A model generated the notes under the pieces. That model ran no database searches. It was not told where the DNA came from and was given only the letters and a program-made list of their open reading frames with translations. DNA of 64,000 nt from Paramecium pentaurelia (Eukaryota > Ciliophora > Oligohymenophorea > Peniculida > Parameciidae): positions 611,151-675,150 of the forward strand of contig CAJJDO010000022.1 in NCBI GenBank assembly GCA_905183005.1, read 5' to 3'. Made by a program: the position numbers and the translations under genes. Positions 63,646-64,000 of this stretch are shown piece by piece (position 1 is the stretch's first letter; each line of letters starts with the position of its first letter).

Positions 63646-64000
63646 ATGAATTGCTTTGTGAATACGATTACTAAATTAGATGGATTCTTTGTTTCTTTCA
63701 ATCCTTCATTTGGGTTGAAAGAGTAAAGAATATTTTATAAATCAGTTTGGGGAGGCATGGCTACTATAATAATCTTAACATTTGTGTTTGTTTACTCATT
63801 AAATTAATTCATCTTATGGGGATCAGGTGATATGATTTATAAAGTTTCATCACAACAAAAAACCATTGGTGAAGGAAGTTATTTAGAATAATTTTTTTAA
63901 AAATAGGATCCATCATAATATGTCGATATTGAATTCTAGAGTTCAATAAATCCATTCGATAATAATGAAATGATCGTTCTCCCTCTACTTTATGTCGATA
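63646..64000 (+). CDS. Two-TM family membrane protein (3' end outside window)
   Basis: Open from ATG 63646 to the window edge, 118 complete codons, no intron so far. The start (LDGFFVSFNPSFGLKEQRIF then YKSVWGG) followed by a transmembrane helix (ATIIILTFVFVYSLNQF) mirrors the N-terminus of the gene at 41768, which reads FGQSISLN, YKTGGGGF, helix. It is very probably another member of that family. Function unknown. Confidence 0.7.

Noticed and set aside
1..64000. Widespread pseudogenes caused by TAA and TAG codons
   Set aside because: Conserved genes such as RPS16, PRP31 and Fzr1 carry TAA/TAG at glutamine positions and end only at TGA, so this is the ciliate code.

Overview
The window is macronuclear-type ciliate DNA, almost certainly Paramecium or a close relative. 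Open frames are continuous only if TAA and TAG are read as glutamine and TGA is the sole stop. The genes are interrupted by very short GT...AG introns; the roughly 86 I placed are all 22-32 bp. The sequence is AT-rich, genes are packed a few tens to hundreds of bases apart, and a trichocyst matrix protein gene is present. ORF callers using the standard code see only fragments, so the models here were read by hand with the ciliate code; exon lengths were checked to sum to whole codons for nearly all of them.

Layout. 1-8.8 kb: a CEP95-like coiled-coil protein, a membrane protein, then on the minus strand COX17, tyrosyl-DNA phosphodiesterase (TDP1), an SR splicing factor and a WD40 protein. 8.8-21.4 kb, all plus strand: a basic protein, a degenerate PAS/histidine-kinase-like membrane protein, an LC8-type dynein light chain, the APC/C activator Cdh1/Fzr1, a 1,599-residue VWA protein and a Q-rich protein. 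21.5-30.0 kb, minus strand: a 2,789-residue secreted protein with about ten tandem LamG-like domains. 30.9-39.4 kb, mostly plus strand: NEK-like kinase, PRP31, CFAP53, ribosomal protein uS9 (RPS16) and a RING/B-box/LRR protein. 40-47 kb: SAXO, a Siva-like Cys-rich protein, a large two-TM protein, a small unknown protein and gamma-tubulin complex protein GCP4 carrying an inserted LamG-like segment. 47.4-52.6 kb: an unknown protein, a trichocyst matrix protein with a second truncated copy after an assembly N, and a zinc-finger protein with an apparent frameshift. 52.8-63.1 kb: a MORN-repeat protein, two tandem zinc-finger paralogues with a shared C-terminal domain, a long coiled coil and a second histidine-kinase-like/receiver protein. 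The window ends inside another member of the two-TM family.

Much of the content concerns cilia, basal bodies and exocytosis (dynein light chain, CFAP53, SAXO, GCP4, NEK kinase, MORN protein, trichocyst protein), mixed with housekeeping genes (RPS16, PRP31, COX17, TDP1, Fzr1). I saw no rRNA, tRNA, CRISPR array or transposon. The least ordinary features are the ten-domain LamG-like secreted protein, the LamG-like insertion in GCP4, the catalytically degenerate sensor-kinase-like pair, the compact VWA protein, and the near-perfect 936-bp duplication next to the N.
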